Part shown: positions 1 through 7,149 of the stretch, piece by piece
Layout: each line of letters opens with the position of its first letter
Numbering within the stretch: the first letter of the stretch is position 1
NCBI GenBank assembly: GCA_029882675.1
Contig: JAOUKJ010000047.1
Coordinates: forward strand, 1 to 14,359
Length of the DNA stretch: 14,359 bases
Reading direction: 5' to 3'
Source of the DNA: Cyclobacteriaceae bacterium
GTDB lineage: Bacteria > Bacteroidota > Bacteroidia > Cytophagales > Cyclobacteriaceae
The notes under the pieces: model-generated
What the model saw: the letters and a program-made list of their open reading frames with translations, nothing else
Database searches by the model: none
What the model was told of the DNA's origin: nothing
Program-made: the position numbers and the translations under genes

Positions 1-1101
1 GGCCGTTTCAAAGGACTGGAAATGTTGAAAGCACCATATACTTTGATCCTCCCGCCCCAGCAAACCGGAATTGATGATTGTATCCGGATAAAATTTCCCT
101 TCATTGCCCTCCTCACCTTTTTCCCATTCATTATCGTAAGCTACAGTCGTATGAAAATCTGCTCCTTTATTAAAATAAGCATTGAGCTTTTTTACCTGGA
201 GGGCCAGCTCATTGCCCAGAAAAAGCCTGGATGCCTTCACCAGTTTACCATCCGGTCTCATAAAACATAAACAATCGCTGTTTAACTCCTGTACGGTAAG
301 CGGATCCTGTGCAAAAGGATTAAGCACAATACTCCATGTTCCGGTTGAAACCAATAAAAAAGGTTTGCTTGATTTCTCTAAATATGGCACTAATGCAGCC
401 GAACTATCGTGGACACCAACACCACATTTTAAATTATGGCCTTCAATAGAAACGTAGGTCAATGTTCCCGTATCAATAGGCAAAGGCAACAACTTATCGA
501 GGCCCTCCTGTTCTAACCAGTGGTGATATTGCATATTATCAAAATCCCATAACTTGGTATGGCACCCAATGGACGTTGGCTCACTGACCCTTTTTCCGGT
601 GAACAAATAGGAAAGGTATTGGGGAAAGTGCAGTGAACAGGTAATTTGTTCAAAAAGCCCAGGTTTCGCATATTTGAGCCAATACAATTGCAAACCCGAG
701 TTAAGCATTCCCAAACCGGGAGAAGCAGTACACCGATTATTTTCTTCCTCTCCACCATAATTTTCGAAATATCTATCCATCAGGACCGGGGGGAAAGGCT
801 TGAGGTAGTTGTACAAGGGGGTAACAGGCTTTCCATTCATACCAAGATGCACTAAGGTGGCCCCATAAGTAGAAAAATTCATCGCCCTTAGCTGGTAATT
901 CTCCATTTGGAGCGCTTCACGGATCTTTTCCAAGACCCACTCTGTTATTCCCTCCAGATCGTCACAAGCATACCCGTCATCATCTTTTTTTTCAATAAAA
1001 GTAATACTCTCCTCATGGACCACCCTTTGATCCTGGTCAAAAAGTAAAAATTTTTTGTTGGTTTTTCCAATATCAAATATGGCCGTGACAGGGGCTATCA
1101 T
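1..1101 (-). CDS. FGGY-family carbohydrate kinase, rhamnulokinase-like (3' end cut by window edge)
   Basis: The reverse strand is open for 367 codons from an ATG at 1101 to the window edge, with no stop, so the C-terminus is missing; full-length FGGY kinases usually have about 450-500 residues. Residues 8-17 (IFDIGKTNKK) form the first phosphate-binding strand-loop of the actin-like fold. GVGVHDSSAA at 227-236 carries the likely catalytic Asp232, and STGTWS at 252-257 is the second nucleotide-binding loop. Enzymes of this family phosphorylate ketoses in the cytoplasm with ATP. The start codon follows the RhaI stop by one base (TAACATG), so the two are co-transcribed and probably translationally coupled. 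That pairing suggests L-rhamnulose as substrate, giving L-rhamnulose 1-phosphate. The assignment to rhamnulose rests on context; L-fuculose or another ketose cannot be excluded. Confidence 0.88.
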   Translation of the reverse strand, partial: MIAPVTAIFDIGKTNKKFLLFDQDQRVVHEESITFIEKKDDDGYACDDLEGITEWVLEKIREALQMENYQLRAMNFSTYGATLVHLGMNGKPVTPLYNYLKPFPPVLMDRYFENYGGEEENNRCTASPGLGMLNSGLQLYWLKYAKPGLFEQITCSLHFPQYLSYLFTGKRVSEPTSIGCHTKLWDFDNMQYHHWLEQEGLDKLLPLPIDTGTLTYVSIEGHNLKCGVGVHDSSAALVPYLEKSSKPFLLVSTGTWSIVLNPFAQDPLTVQELNSDCLCFMRPDGKLVKASRLFLGNELALQVKKLNAYFNKGADFHTTVAYDNEWEKGEEGNEGKFYPDTIINSGLLGREDQSIWCFQHFQSFETA

Positions 1102-1102
1102 G

Positions 1103-2374
1103 TTACAATCCTGTAGCAATGGCCTTTTCACCGCGCTGTCCAATCAGTTGCTTCCTGATATCCATCGCCCGGAAGACCCCTATGGGATCCAGGGCACCCC
1201 CGTCCACCCTGCGGGCCTCGGCCACAATGGCCCTAACATCCGTACGGAAGGCGTCCTGTAATATATTCTGAGCACTCACTGCATCATTCGCTTCCTGTGC
1301 TTCATGCAAAGCCACCCTATCCACCAGCAATGCCTGGACATAAGCAATCCGGATGGCCTCCAGCGACTGCATCAGGTCTTCCAGGGGATCTTTTACATTA
1401 TGGCTGGCATCAATCATCCAGGCCGGCTCGGGATCACCGGAAGTCATCCCCTCTACCAGTTCGTTGAAAATGAGAAACAGTTGATAGGGCTTAATACTTC
1501 CTGTGGTGAGATCATCATCGCCGAACTTTGAGTCATTGAAGTGAAACCCACCAAGTTTTTGCTGCATCATCAGGGTAGCCACAATCTGTTCAATATTTGT
1601 ATTGGGCAGGTGGTGTCCCAGATCCACCAGGGTAAATGCCTTTTCACCCAATTGGTTTGCCAGAAAAGAAGATGTGCCCCAATCCTGGATCACCGTGGAG
1701 TAAAAATTGGGTTCATAGGGCTTGTATTCGATAAATATTTTCCAGTCGGACGGCAGGTGTTTATAAATCTGTTGAAGTGATTCCAGGGTTCTGCTCAGGG
1801 CCTTGCGGAAATTCTGCTGACCGGGAAAACAAGATCCGTCTGACAACCACACCGTCAGGGCTTTTGATCCTAAAGCCATACCGTGGTCTATGACCTCTTT
1901 GTTGTGGTCTATGGCGAGTTGACGTACAATAGCTGAAGTGTGTGACAAGGAACCATATTTATATGATTGGCCCTGGCCGGACTGATCCTGAAAAGTGTTG
2001 GAATTTACGGCGTCAAATAACAGTCCGTGCTTTGCGGCCAATGCTTTAACAGCCCCGGCATCCTGGGGTATGTCCCAGGGAATGTGTAGTGAAATCGCAT
2101 TGCAAGAGGCCGTCAGTGCATGCAACAAACCCACATCAGCAATCTTTTCTTCCAGCGACCCAGGCTCACCACCCCCGGAAAACCGTCCAAAACGCGTTCC
2201 ACCTGTGCCCAACGCCCAACTTGGGACAGCCACCTGAAAATACCTGGTTTTATTAATAATCCCTTCAATATCAACACCCTGATGAGCCAGCTTTTCTGAG
2301 AGGAAATCCAATGAACGCTGATGAACGGTCTCATGTCTTTTGTTGTAGCTATTGATTTCTTCTTTTTGAAGCAT
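1103..2374 (-). CDS. rhaI: L-rhamnose isomerase, RhaI (Pseudomonas stutzeri) type
   Basis: A 423-residue TIM-barrel sugar isomerase that interconverts L-rhamnose and L-rhamnulose in the cytoplasm using divalent metal. Its length is close to that of the P. stutzeri enzyme (about 430). The metal and catalytic residues known for that enzyme can be placed here: Glu216 (IEYKPYEP), Asp251 and His254 (LVDLGHH), His278 (FHFNDSKFGDDD), Asp286 and Asp288 in the same stretch, and Asp322 (IDASHNVKDP). The GSIKPYQLF stretch at 292-300 is also typical. It is not the E. coli RhaA subtype. The gene is first in the unit with the FGGY kinase, one base upstream of it. The start at 2374 has an A-rich leader and no clear Shine-Dalgarno. 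RhaI-type enzymes are often promiscuous toward other aldoses such as D-allose, so rhamnose is the most likely but not the only substrate. Confidence 0.92.
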   Translation of the reverse strand: MLQKEEINSYNKRHETVHQRSLDFLSEKLAHQGVDIEGIINKTRYFQVAVPSWALGTGGTRFGRFSGGGEPGSLEEKIADVGLLHALTASCNAISLHIPWDIPQDAGAVKALAAKHGLLFDAVNSNTFQDQSGQGQSYKYGSLSHTSAIVRQLAIDHNKEVIDHGMALGSKALTVWLSDGSCFPGQQNFRKALSRTLESLQQIYKHLPSDWKIFIEYKPYEPNFYSTVIQDWGTSSFLANQLGEKAFTLVDLGHHLPNTNIEQIVATLMMQQKLGGFHFNDSKFGDDDLTTGSIKPYQLFLIFNELVEGMTSGDPEPAWMIDASHNVKDPLEDLMQSLEAIRIAYVQALLVDRVALHEAQEANDAVSAQNILQDAFRTDVRAIVAEARRVDGGALDPIGVFRAMDIRKQLIGQRGEKAIATGL

Positions 2375-2397
2375 GTTTTTTTATGTTTTCAATGCCC

Positions 2398-2407
2398 CAA
2401 AGTAATA
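2398..2407 (-). promoter_or_regulatory. weak candidate -7 promoter element for rhaI-kinase unit
   Basis: Read on the minus strand this is TATTACTTTG, which misses the Bacteroidota TAnnTTTG consensus by one base (TTACTTTG). It lies about 24 bases upstream of the rhaI start, a plausible distance. No clear -33 TTG sits at the usual spacing. This is a suggestion only. Confidence 0.3.
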
Positions 2408-2438
2408 CAAAATTTTGAATTGTTTTTTATCAGGAGCC

Positions 2439-2487
2439 AAGAAGGAAGCGTAAAGAAGATACACTGGCAGGGATGGAAAGAAGGAAG
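2439..2487. repeat. purine-rich stretch with a direct repeat between moeA and rhaI
   Basis: The decamer AAGAAGGAAG occurs at 2439-2448 and again at 2478-2487, inside a purine-rich tract (pyrimidine-rich on the strand of rhaI). The whole gap between the moeA stop and the rhaI start is 213 bases and holds no convincing ORF or strong terminator hairpin. A CTTCC-rich tract of similar texture occurs before the lipoprotein gene at 13362, so this may be low-complexity spacer sequence typical of the genome. Confidence 0.5.
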
Positions 2488-2587
2488 TAGAAATAGCAGG
2501 CTCGGTAAACCTTTATTTTCAAATCCTAAACAGGCCTTTCAATTCGCCTGAATATTTCAATTTTCCAGTTCCACAATTCCCCTCTAA

Positions 2588-3775
2588 TTAATAACGGAGT
2601 ACCGGGAACACCTCTCCTTTCTTAAAAAGATTGCGGCCCCGTGGCAGTTCCAAAAAGGCATCCGCATCCATGAGGTTGGCCAGATCACCGGAGCCTTGTC
2701 CGGCCTCGGGATGCCCCATCATAATACCTTCAGGTGACACTTCCAATCTAACCTGAAGAAAATAGGTCAGGTCGGGTTTAAACTCAAAATCGGATGCTAA
2801 CCGGGCAAAAGTCTTTTTCTCGCCAATCCCCATGGAGGTATTCAGCCAGCTGATAAAATATCGTTGAAAACACATAAAGGTGGATACAGGGTTACCCGGT
2901 AGGGCAAATACCACACAATGTTCACTTTTTCCAAACCAAAAAGGTTTTCCAGGACGCTGCGCCACCCTGTGGAAAAGCTTTTCCACACCCAGCTCATCCA
3001 AAATTCCAGGCACATAATCCTTTTTCCCGCGGGATACACCACCGCTTAATATCACCACATCATACTTTTTAGTAATTTCATTCAGTGACTTATACAATCC
3101 CCGCTCATCATCATTAAGGTGATGGGTATGTGCATTTATTCCTTTATTGGCCAGGGCAGATTTCAAAGCAAAACTATTGGAAGCCCTGATCTGGTGTGGT
3201 AGTGGCGATTCATCAACCCCTACCAGCTCATCGCCCGTACTCACGATAGCCACTTCAGGCCACTTCTTTACTTTGATTTTTCCTTTGCCTACTGTACTCA
3301 GAATGGCTATTTCAGAAGGGCGTAAAAGACAACCTTTACGAAGCAATTCTTCCCCCTGTTTGCGATCCGATCCCTGAATATGAATATTTTCCCAGGCTAC
3401 AAACCCTTCAACATTTACCGTAGCCACGCCATCCGCAATGGTGATATCTTCATATCGCACAACAATATCCGCTCCTTTCGGAACCATAGCTCCCGTCATG
3501 ACCTCAAGGCATTTTGCTTCCCCGGCATGGTCAACCTCAGGCGCTCCGGCAGTGTGAATGCCTGTAATGCCATATTTTCTGACGCCCTTTTCATAGTCAG
3601 CTGAGGATATGGCTATACCGTCCATTGTAACCCTGTTGAAGGGCGGAAAATCACGATCGGCATAAATATTTTCATCCAATACCCGGCCGATAGCCTGATT
3701 AATGTGTACCTCTTCCACGCCAAAATTGCGGGCACTGGCCAAAACGGCTGCTAAAGCTTCCTTAACTTCTATCAT
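2588..3775 (-). CDS. moeA: Molybdopterin molybdenumtransferase MoeA
   Basis: A 395-residue cytoplasmic enzyme that inserts molybdate into adenylylated molybdopterin to form the molybdenum cofactor. The family signatures appear in order: DFPPFNRVTMDG at 42-53 (usual form has S/A-MDGYA), TGAMVP at 94-99, STGDEL at 179-184 opening the MoCF-binding domain, SGGVSRGKKD at 244-253, RPGKP at 274-278 and ALPGNPVS at 291-298. A C-terminal MoeA_C-like portion follows. The length matches the family (about 400). The deviation around TMDGIA, where Tyr is replaced by Ile, is mild. It is divergent to mobA, so two steps of one pathway share an intergenic region, each with its own promoter element. It lies on the same strand as the rhamnose genes but 213 bases away, and is probably not in their operon. 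Confidence 0.95.
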   Translation of the reverse strand: MIEVKEALAAVLASARNFGVEEVHINQAIGRVLDENIYADRDFPPFNRVTMDGIAISSADYEKGVRKYGITGIHTAGAPEVDHAGEAKCLEVMTGAMVPKGADIVVRYEDITIADGVATVNVEGFVAWENIHIQGSDRKQGEELLRKGCLLRPSEIAILSTVGKGKIKVKKWPEVAIVSTGDELVGVDESPLPHQIRASNSFALKSALANKGINAHTHHLNDDERGLYKSLNEITKKYDVVILSGGVSRGKKDYVPGILDELGVEKLFHRVAQRPGKPFWFGKSEHCVVFALPGNPVSTFMCFQRYFISWLNTSMGIGEKKTFARLASDFEFKPDLTYFLQVRLEVSPEGIMMGHPEAGQGSGDLANLMDADAFLELPRGRNLFKKGEVFPVLRY

Positions 3776-3804
3776 TATTTCGTATAATTGGTTTGGACTC
3801 CGGG

Positions 3805-3812
3805 CAAAAGTA
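3805..3812 (-). promoter_or_regulatory. -7 promoter element of moeA (TAnnTTTG)
   Basis: On the minus strand this reads TACTTTTG, a full match to the Bacteroidota -7 consensus TAnnTTTG. It lies 30 bases before the moeA start codon at 3775, which leaves a leader of roughly 25 bases. A -33 element is not obvious. Confidence 0.65.
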
Positions 3813-3922
3813 GTTATAGCAGGGAATAAAGCCTATGGTTCCGGAAAGAAAAGAACAGGAAAAGTGCGTAATGAATGGTTATAAATCGGGCAATTCATGT
3901 CTAAAAACCAATCTCTAAGATC

Positions 3923-3930
3923 TATCTTTG
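3923..3930 (+). promoter_or_regulatory. -7 promoter element of mobA (TAnnTTTG), leaderless arrangement
   Basis: TATCTTTG is a full match to the Bacteroidota -7 consensus and ends only three bases before the ATG at 3934. Transcription normally starts a few bases past this element, so the mRNA would begin at or beside the start codon, with no room for a ribosome-binding site. Confidence 0.6.
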
Positions 3931-3933
3931 TCC

Positions 3934-4500
3934 ATGCAAACACCTGAACTCTATGGTCTGGTACTGATGGGGGGGCGAAGTCAACGCATGGGCAAAGACA
4001 AGGCACAGCTTGTGTATCACGACAAACCCCAGCGGGAATATCTCTATGACCTGCTAAACGTCCACTGCCAAAAGGCCTTCCTGTCCGTAAAGGTAAGCGA
4101 CACCAGCTTCCCTTTGCCTCAGATACAGGATGAGTATACGATGGCCTCCCCGCTCAATGGCATATTAAGCGCACTGAAAAACTTTCCTGATCAGGCCTGG
4201 CTGACTGTGCCTTGTGATATGCCCAATGTGGATGAACAGCTTATTAAAAACCTTATCACCATGCGCCATCCCGACAAAATATTTACCGGGTTCTATGACT
4301 CTGACGGGCACTTCCCGGATCCCCTCCTGGGCATCTGGGAACCTCATGTCCTCCCCTTGCTGGAAGAATATGCCCTCCATCATAAAAGTCCACGCAATTT
4401 TCTGCTTAACAACGACACACACCTGTTGGCATGCCCGGACAGCCGTTATTTACAAAACATCAATACCCCGGAAGAATTTAAAAAATTCCGATCCAAATGA
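3934..4500 (+). CDS. mobA: Molybdenum cofactor guanylyltransferase MobA-like
   Basis: A 188-residue nucleotidyltransferase of the MobA/MocA type that transfers GMP from GTP to molybdopterin to make the guanine dinucleotide cofactor in the cytoplasm. Residues 10-23 (VLMGGRSQRMGKDK) match the signature LxGGxSxRMGxDK that binds the nucleotide. SPLNGILSAL in the middle corresponds to the usual GPLxGI motif, and VPCDMP carries the metal-binding Asp. NINTPEEF near the end is the usual C-terminal motif. I chose the ATG at 3934. The in-frame TTG at 3928 lies inside the -7 promoter element and cannot be in the transcript, and any later Met would remove the signature loop. The enzyme is divergent to moeA. 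CTP-specific MocA is an alternative that motifs alone cannot exclude, but length and context favour MobA. Confidence 0.9.
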   Translation: MQTPELYGLVLMGGRSQRMGKDKAQLVYHDKPQREYLYDLLNVHCQKAFLSVKVSDTSFPLPQIQDEYTMASPLNGILSALKNFPDQAWLTVPCDMPNVDEQLIKNLITMRHPDKIFTGFYDSDGHFPDPLLGIWEPHVLPLLEEYALHHKSPRNFLLNNDTHLLACPDSRYLQNINTPEEFKKFRSK

Positions 4501-4593
4501 ATATTTTCAGCCATAGTTTTATCCCTTAAACAATTCATCTGTCTGCGACTATTTGTATTGTGGGTTTTTATTTATATAATGTGAGCTCAAACG

Positions 4594-4601
4594 TACTTTT
4601 G
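4594..4601 (+). promoter_or_regulatory. -7 promoter element of the amidohydrolase-symporter-RraA cluster
   Basis: TACTTTTG, a full TAnnTTTG match, lies 19 bases before the ATG at 4621, giving a leader of roughly 15 bases that is A-rich. I find no equally good element before the next two genes (5944 and 7150), so this promoter may drive all three. Confidence 0.6.
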
Positions 4602-4620
4602 GTTTAAAACATTAAAAATC

Positions 4621-5859
4621 ATGAAACAGCCAACACATCATTTAAGTGGACTATTTACCCTGACATTATTGTTTTTCGGTTTTCTGGCATACGGTCAGGA
4701 GTATGATATTCTAATAAAAAACGGGCATGTGATCGATCCGAAAAACAACATTGACGATGTACGTGATGTAGCCATTGCCGATGGGAAAATCATTGAAGTA
4801 GGCCCCAATATACCGGCGAGCCAAGCCAGAAAAGTCATTGATGCCAAAGGGCTTTATGTCTCGCCCGGACTGGTGGACATCCATACGCATGTATTCTGGG
4901 GCACCAAACCCAATGCCTACCTGAGCAATAGTTTTTCTTCGCTTCCTCCTGATGGCTTCACCTTTCGGGTGGGTGTTACTACGGTGGTGGATGTTGGGGG
5001 TGCAGGCTGGCGTAATTTTGAGACCTTTAAGGCCCAGACCATTGATGTCTCCAAGACAAGGGTACTAGCCTTCCTGAACATTGTAGGACACGGCATGTCC
5101 GGTGGCCCGTATGAGCAGGATCTGACAGACATGAACGGTAAATTAACGGCCATGAAGGCCGCTCAATACCGAAGTGATATTGTAGGTATTAAGGTGGCTC
5201 ATTATTCCGGATCGGAGTGGCACCCCATTGAACAAGCTGTAAAAGCTGGCGAACAGGCCCGTTTGCCCTTAATGATTGATTTTGGGGGACATACTCCTCA
5301 ATTGTCGTTAGAGCGTCTGCTCATGGAAGAACTGCGCCCGGGAGATATCTTTACCCATGCATATGCCGATGTCAACGGACGGACTTCTATTGTCGATGAG
5401 GATGGAAAAGTACTTCCTTATGTGAAAAAAGCGCAGGAAAGGGGAATAATTTTCGATGTTGGCCACGGCGGTGGAAGCTTTTGGTTTAGCCAGGCACAAC
5501 CTGCAATAAAACAGGGATTTTTCCCCAATTCAATCAGCACAGACCTGCATACCGGATCCATGAATGCCGGCATGAAGGATATGATGAATGTGATGTCCAA
5601 ATTTCTGAATATGGGATTACCTGTTGCTGATATTATAAAATATTCAACCTGGAATCCGGCACAAGAGATAAATCGTGAGGATTTCGGACACCTCAGCAAA
5701 GGAGTTGAAGCTGATGTTACCATCTTTACTATTAAAAAGGGAAAATTCGGTTTTGTGGATGTTGTTGGTGAGAAATTAGAAGGCACTCAGAAATTTGAAT
5801 GCGAAGTGACTATCCGGGCAGGGAAGGTAGTGTATGACCTGAACGGACTTTCTTATTGA
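4621..5859 (+). CDS. Exported amidohydrolase/deacetylase-family metallohydrolase (COG3964-like)
   Basis: A 412-residue amidohydrolase with an N-terminal signal peptide (about 1-25, hydrophobic core 11-23, Gly-Gln after it), so it probably acts in the periplasm. The binuclear metal site is complete: His88 and His90 (DIHTH), Lys191 for carbamylation (GIKVAHYSG), His224 (FGGHTP), His246 (FTHAYAD) and the catalytic Asp308 (STDLHTG). The N-terminal beta-sandwich motif DILIKNGHVIDP at 29-40 and a C-terminal sandwich strand frame the barrel. The arrangement resembles the COG3964 group (EF0837, Atu3266), where Atu3266 is known to deacetylate acetyl-(R)-mandelate; most cytoplasmic relatives lack a signal peptide. 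It is first of three co-directional genes, followed by a BASS symporter and an RraA-like aldolase, so it likely supplies a hydroxy- or amino-acid product to them. The substrate is unknown; dihydroorotase and urease are unlikely. Confidence 0.85.
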   Translation: MKQPTHHLSGLFTLTLLFFGFLAYGQEYDILIKNGHVIDPKNNIDDVRDVAIADGKIIEVGPNIPASQARKVIDAKGLYVSPGLVDIHTHVFWGTKPNAYLSNSFSSLPPDGFTFRVGVTTVVDVGGAGWRNFETFKAQTIDVSKTRVLAFLNIVGHGMSGGPYEQDLTDMNGKLTAMKAAQYRSDIVGIKVAHYSGSEWHPIEQAVKAGEQARLPLMIDFGGHTPQLSLERLLMEELRPGDIFTHAYADVNGRTSIVDEDGKVLPYVKKAQERGIIFDVGHGGGSFWFSQAQPAIKQGFFPNSISTDLHTGSMNAGMKDMMNVMSKFLNMGLPVADIIKYSTWNPAQEINREDFGHLSKGVEADVTIFTIKKGKFGFVDVVGEKLEGTQKFECEVTIRAGKVVYDLNGLSY

Positions 5860-5943
5860 CGATGAACCAGAAACGATTGCAATACCTTTAAATCCTTATG
5901 CAGGACACCCCTAAACCCATTAAAAACCTAAAATACTATTTAA

Positions 5944-7053
5944 GTGAACAACATAAAAAAGATCTTTCCACTGCTTGCAGCCATTTGTTTAATTATTACA
6001 CTGGTATTGTTGATCATGGGAAAGGGACAACAGGCCGGCCCCTACCTGTCTGCTTTTTTCGTATTGCTATCTGTTAGCTTTCGGATGCATGCCAGTACAC
6101 GGGGCTTTGCCTATACCATACTGATATTTGCAGCTGTTACGATATCGATGTACTACCCCTCCTATTTCCACACCGTTGGTGACTTTTCATTAAAAACACT
6201 GATTGTCCCCTTGCTGCAACTCATCATGTTTGGCATGGGTACCTCCATGAGTTTCAACGATTTTGCCGGCGTAGTAAAAATGCCAAAGAGTGTGTTGGTA
6301 GGCATGTTGTGTCAATATACAATTATGCCTATATTAGGATTCACACTGGCCACTTCCCTGGGTTTTTCAGGCGAAATAGCAGCGGGTATTGTGCTGATCG
6401 GATCATCTCCCGGCGGCCTGGCCTCCAATGTGATGGCCTACCTGGCCAAAGCCAACCTGGCCCTTTCCGTTACACTGACCGCCATATCTACGCTGGTCTC
6501 CCCGATCATGACCCCTTTCCTGATGAAAATACTTGCCGGAGAATTCGTGCCCATAAATTTCTGGGCCATGATGCTGAGTATCGTTAAAATGGTGATTCTG
6601 CCAATTATCGCCGGCCTGATCTTCAACCGGATTTTCCACGGCAAGGCCAAATGGCTGGACAAGGCCATGCCAATTGTTTCGATGGGTGGGATAGCTTTTA
6701 TTATTACCATCATCACCGCGGCCGGTCGTGACAGTTTGTTAAATATTGGACTGCTGCTGGTTCTTGCCGCCATTATTCACAATGCCGCCGGCTATTTCCT
6801 GGGCTACTGGTCGGGCAGGTTATTCCGGATGGACGAGCAGTCTTGTCGCACTATTGCACTTGAAGTCGGTATGCAAAACGGCGGACTGGCCTCTGGCATC
6901 GCACTGGAAATGGGCAAAGTGGCCACCATCGGATTAGCACCTGCTGTTTTTGGACCCTGGATGAATATCTCCGGCTCATCACTGGCTACCTATTGGCGAG
7001 ACAAACCAATTGCTGATAGCGGGGAAAGTGAAAAGAAAAAGAAGAATGATTGA
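5944..7053 (+). CDS. Sodium/organic-acid symporter, bile acid:Na+ symporter (BASS/SBF) family
   Basis: A 369-residue inner-membrane protein with about ten hydrophobic segments. BASS signatures are visible: GSSPGGLASN at 153-162, the segment LSVTLTAISTLVSPIMTP at 174-191, and ALEVGMQNGGLASG at 305-318, whose Glu307 and Gln311 are the usual sodium-site residues. The C-terminus is a charged tail ending in a run of Lys. I start at GTG 5944 because an in-frame TAA ends immediately before it and the next Met (25) falls at the end of the first membrane segment. Family members move bile acids in animals, and also pyruvate (plant BASS2) and ketopantoate (Salmonella PanS), so a small keto or hydroxy acid is the best guess here. 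It sits 84 bases after the amidohydrolase and 96 bases before the RraA-like gene, with no convincing separate promoter or terminator between them. Confidence 0.87.
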   Translation: MNNIKKIFPLLAAICLIITLVLLIMGKGQQAGPYLSAFFVLLSVSFRMHASTRGFAYTILIFAAVTISMYYPSYFHTVGDFSLKTLIVPLLQLIMFGMGTSMSFNDFAGVVKMPKSVLVGMLCQYTIMPILGFTLATSLGFSGEIAAGIVLIGSSPGGLASNVMAYLAKANLALSVTLTAISTLVSPIMTPFLMKILAGEFVPINFWAMMLSIVKMVILPIIAGLIFNRIFHGKAKWLDKAMPIVSMGGIAFIITIITAAGRDSLLNIGLLLVLAAIIHNAAGYFLGYWSGRLFRMDEQSCRTIALEVGMQNGGLASGIALEMGKVATIGLAPAVFGPWMNISGSSLATYWRDKPIADSGESEKKKKND

Positions 7054-7149
7054 GAACCAATATTCAATTACTTAACTTAGTTGGCTTAATGAAAAAGACA
7101 ACGCGAACCTATCATAAAAAGATTATCCTTTATATTAAATAACCAAAAT

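Noticed and set aside
513..758. Minus-strand ORF of 81 codons inside the kinase gene
   Set aside because: It is in another frame of the same strand as the FGGY kinase, which is open across the whole stretch with recognisable motifs.
3928..3933. TTG as start of mobA
   Set aside because: It lies inside the -7 promoter element and adds only two residues; ATG 3934 is the natural start.
4621..5859. Dihydroorotase or urease alpha subunit
   Set aside because: Motif spacing and neighbours fit the COG3964 group better, and no pyrimidine or urease genes are near.
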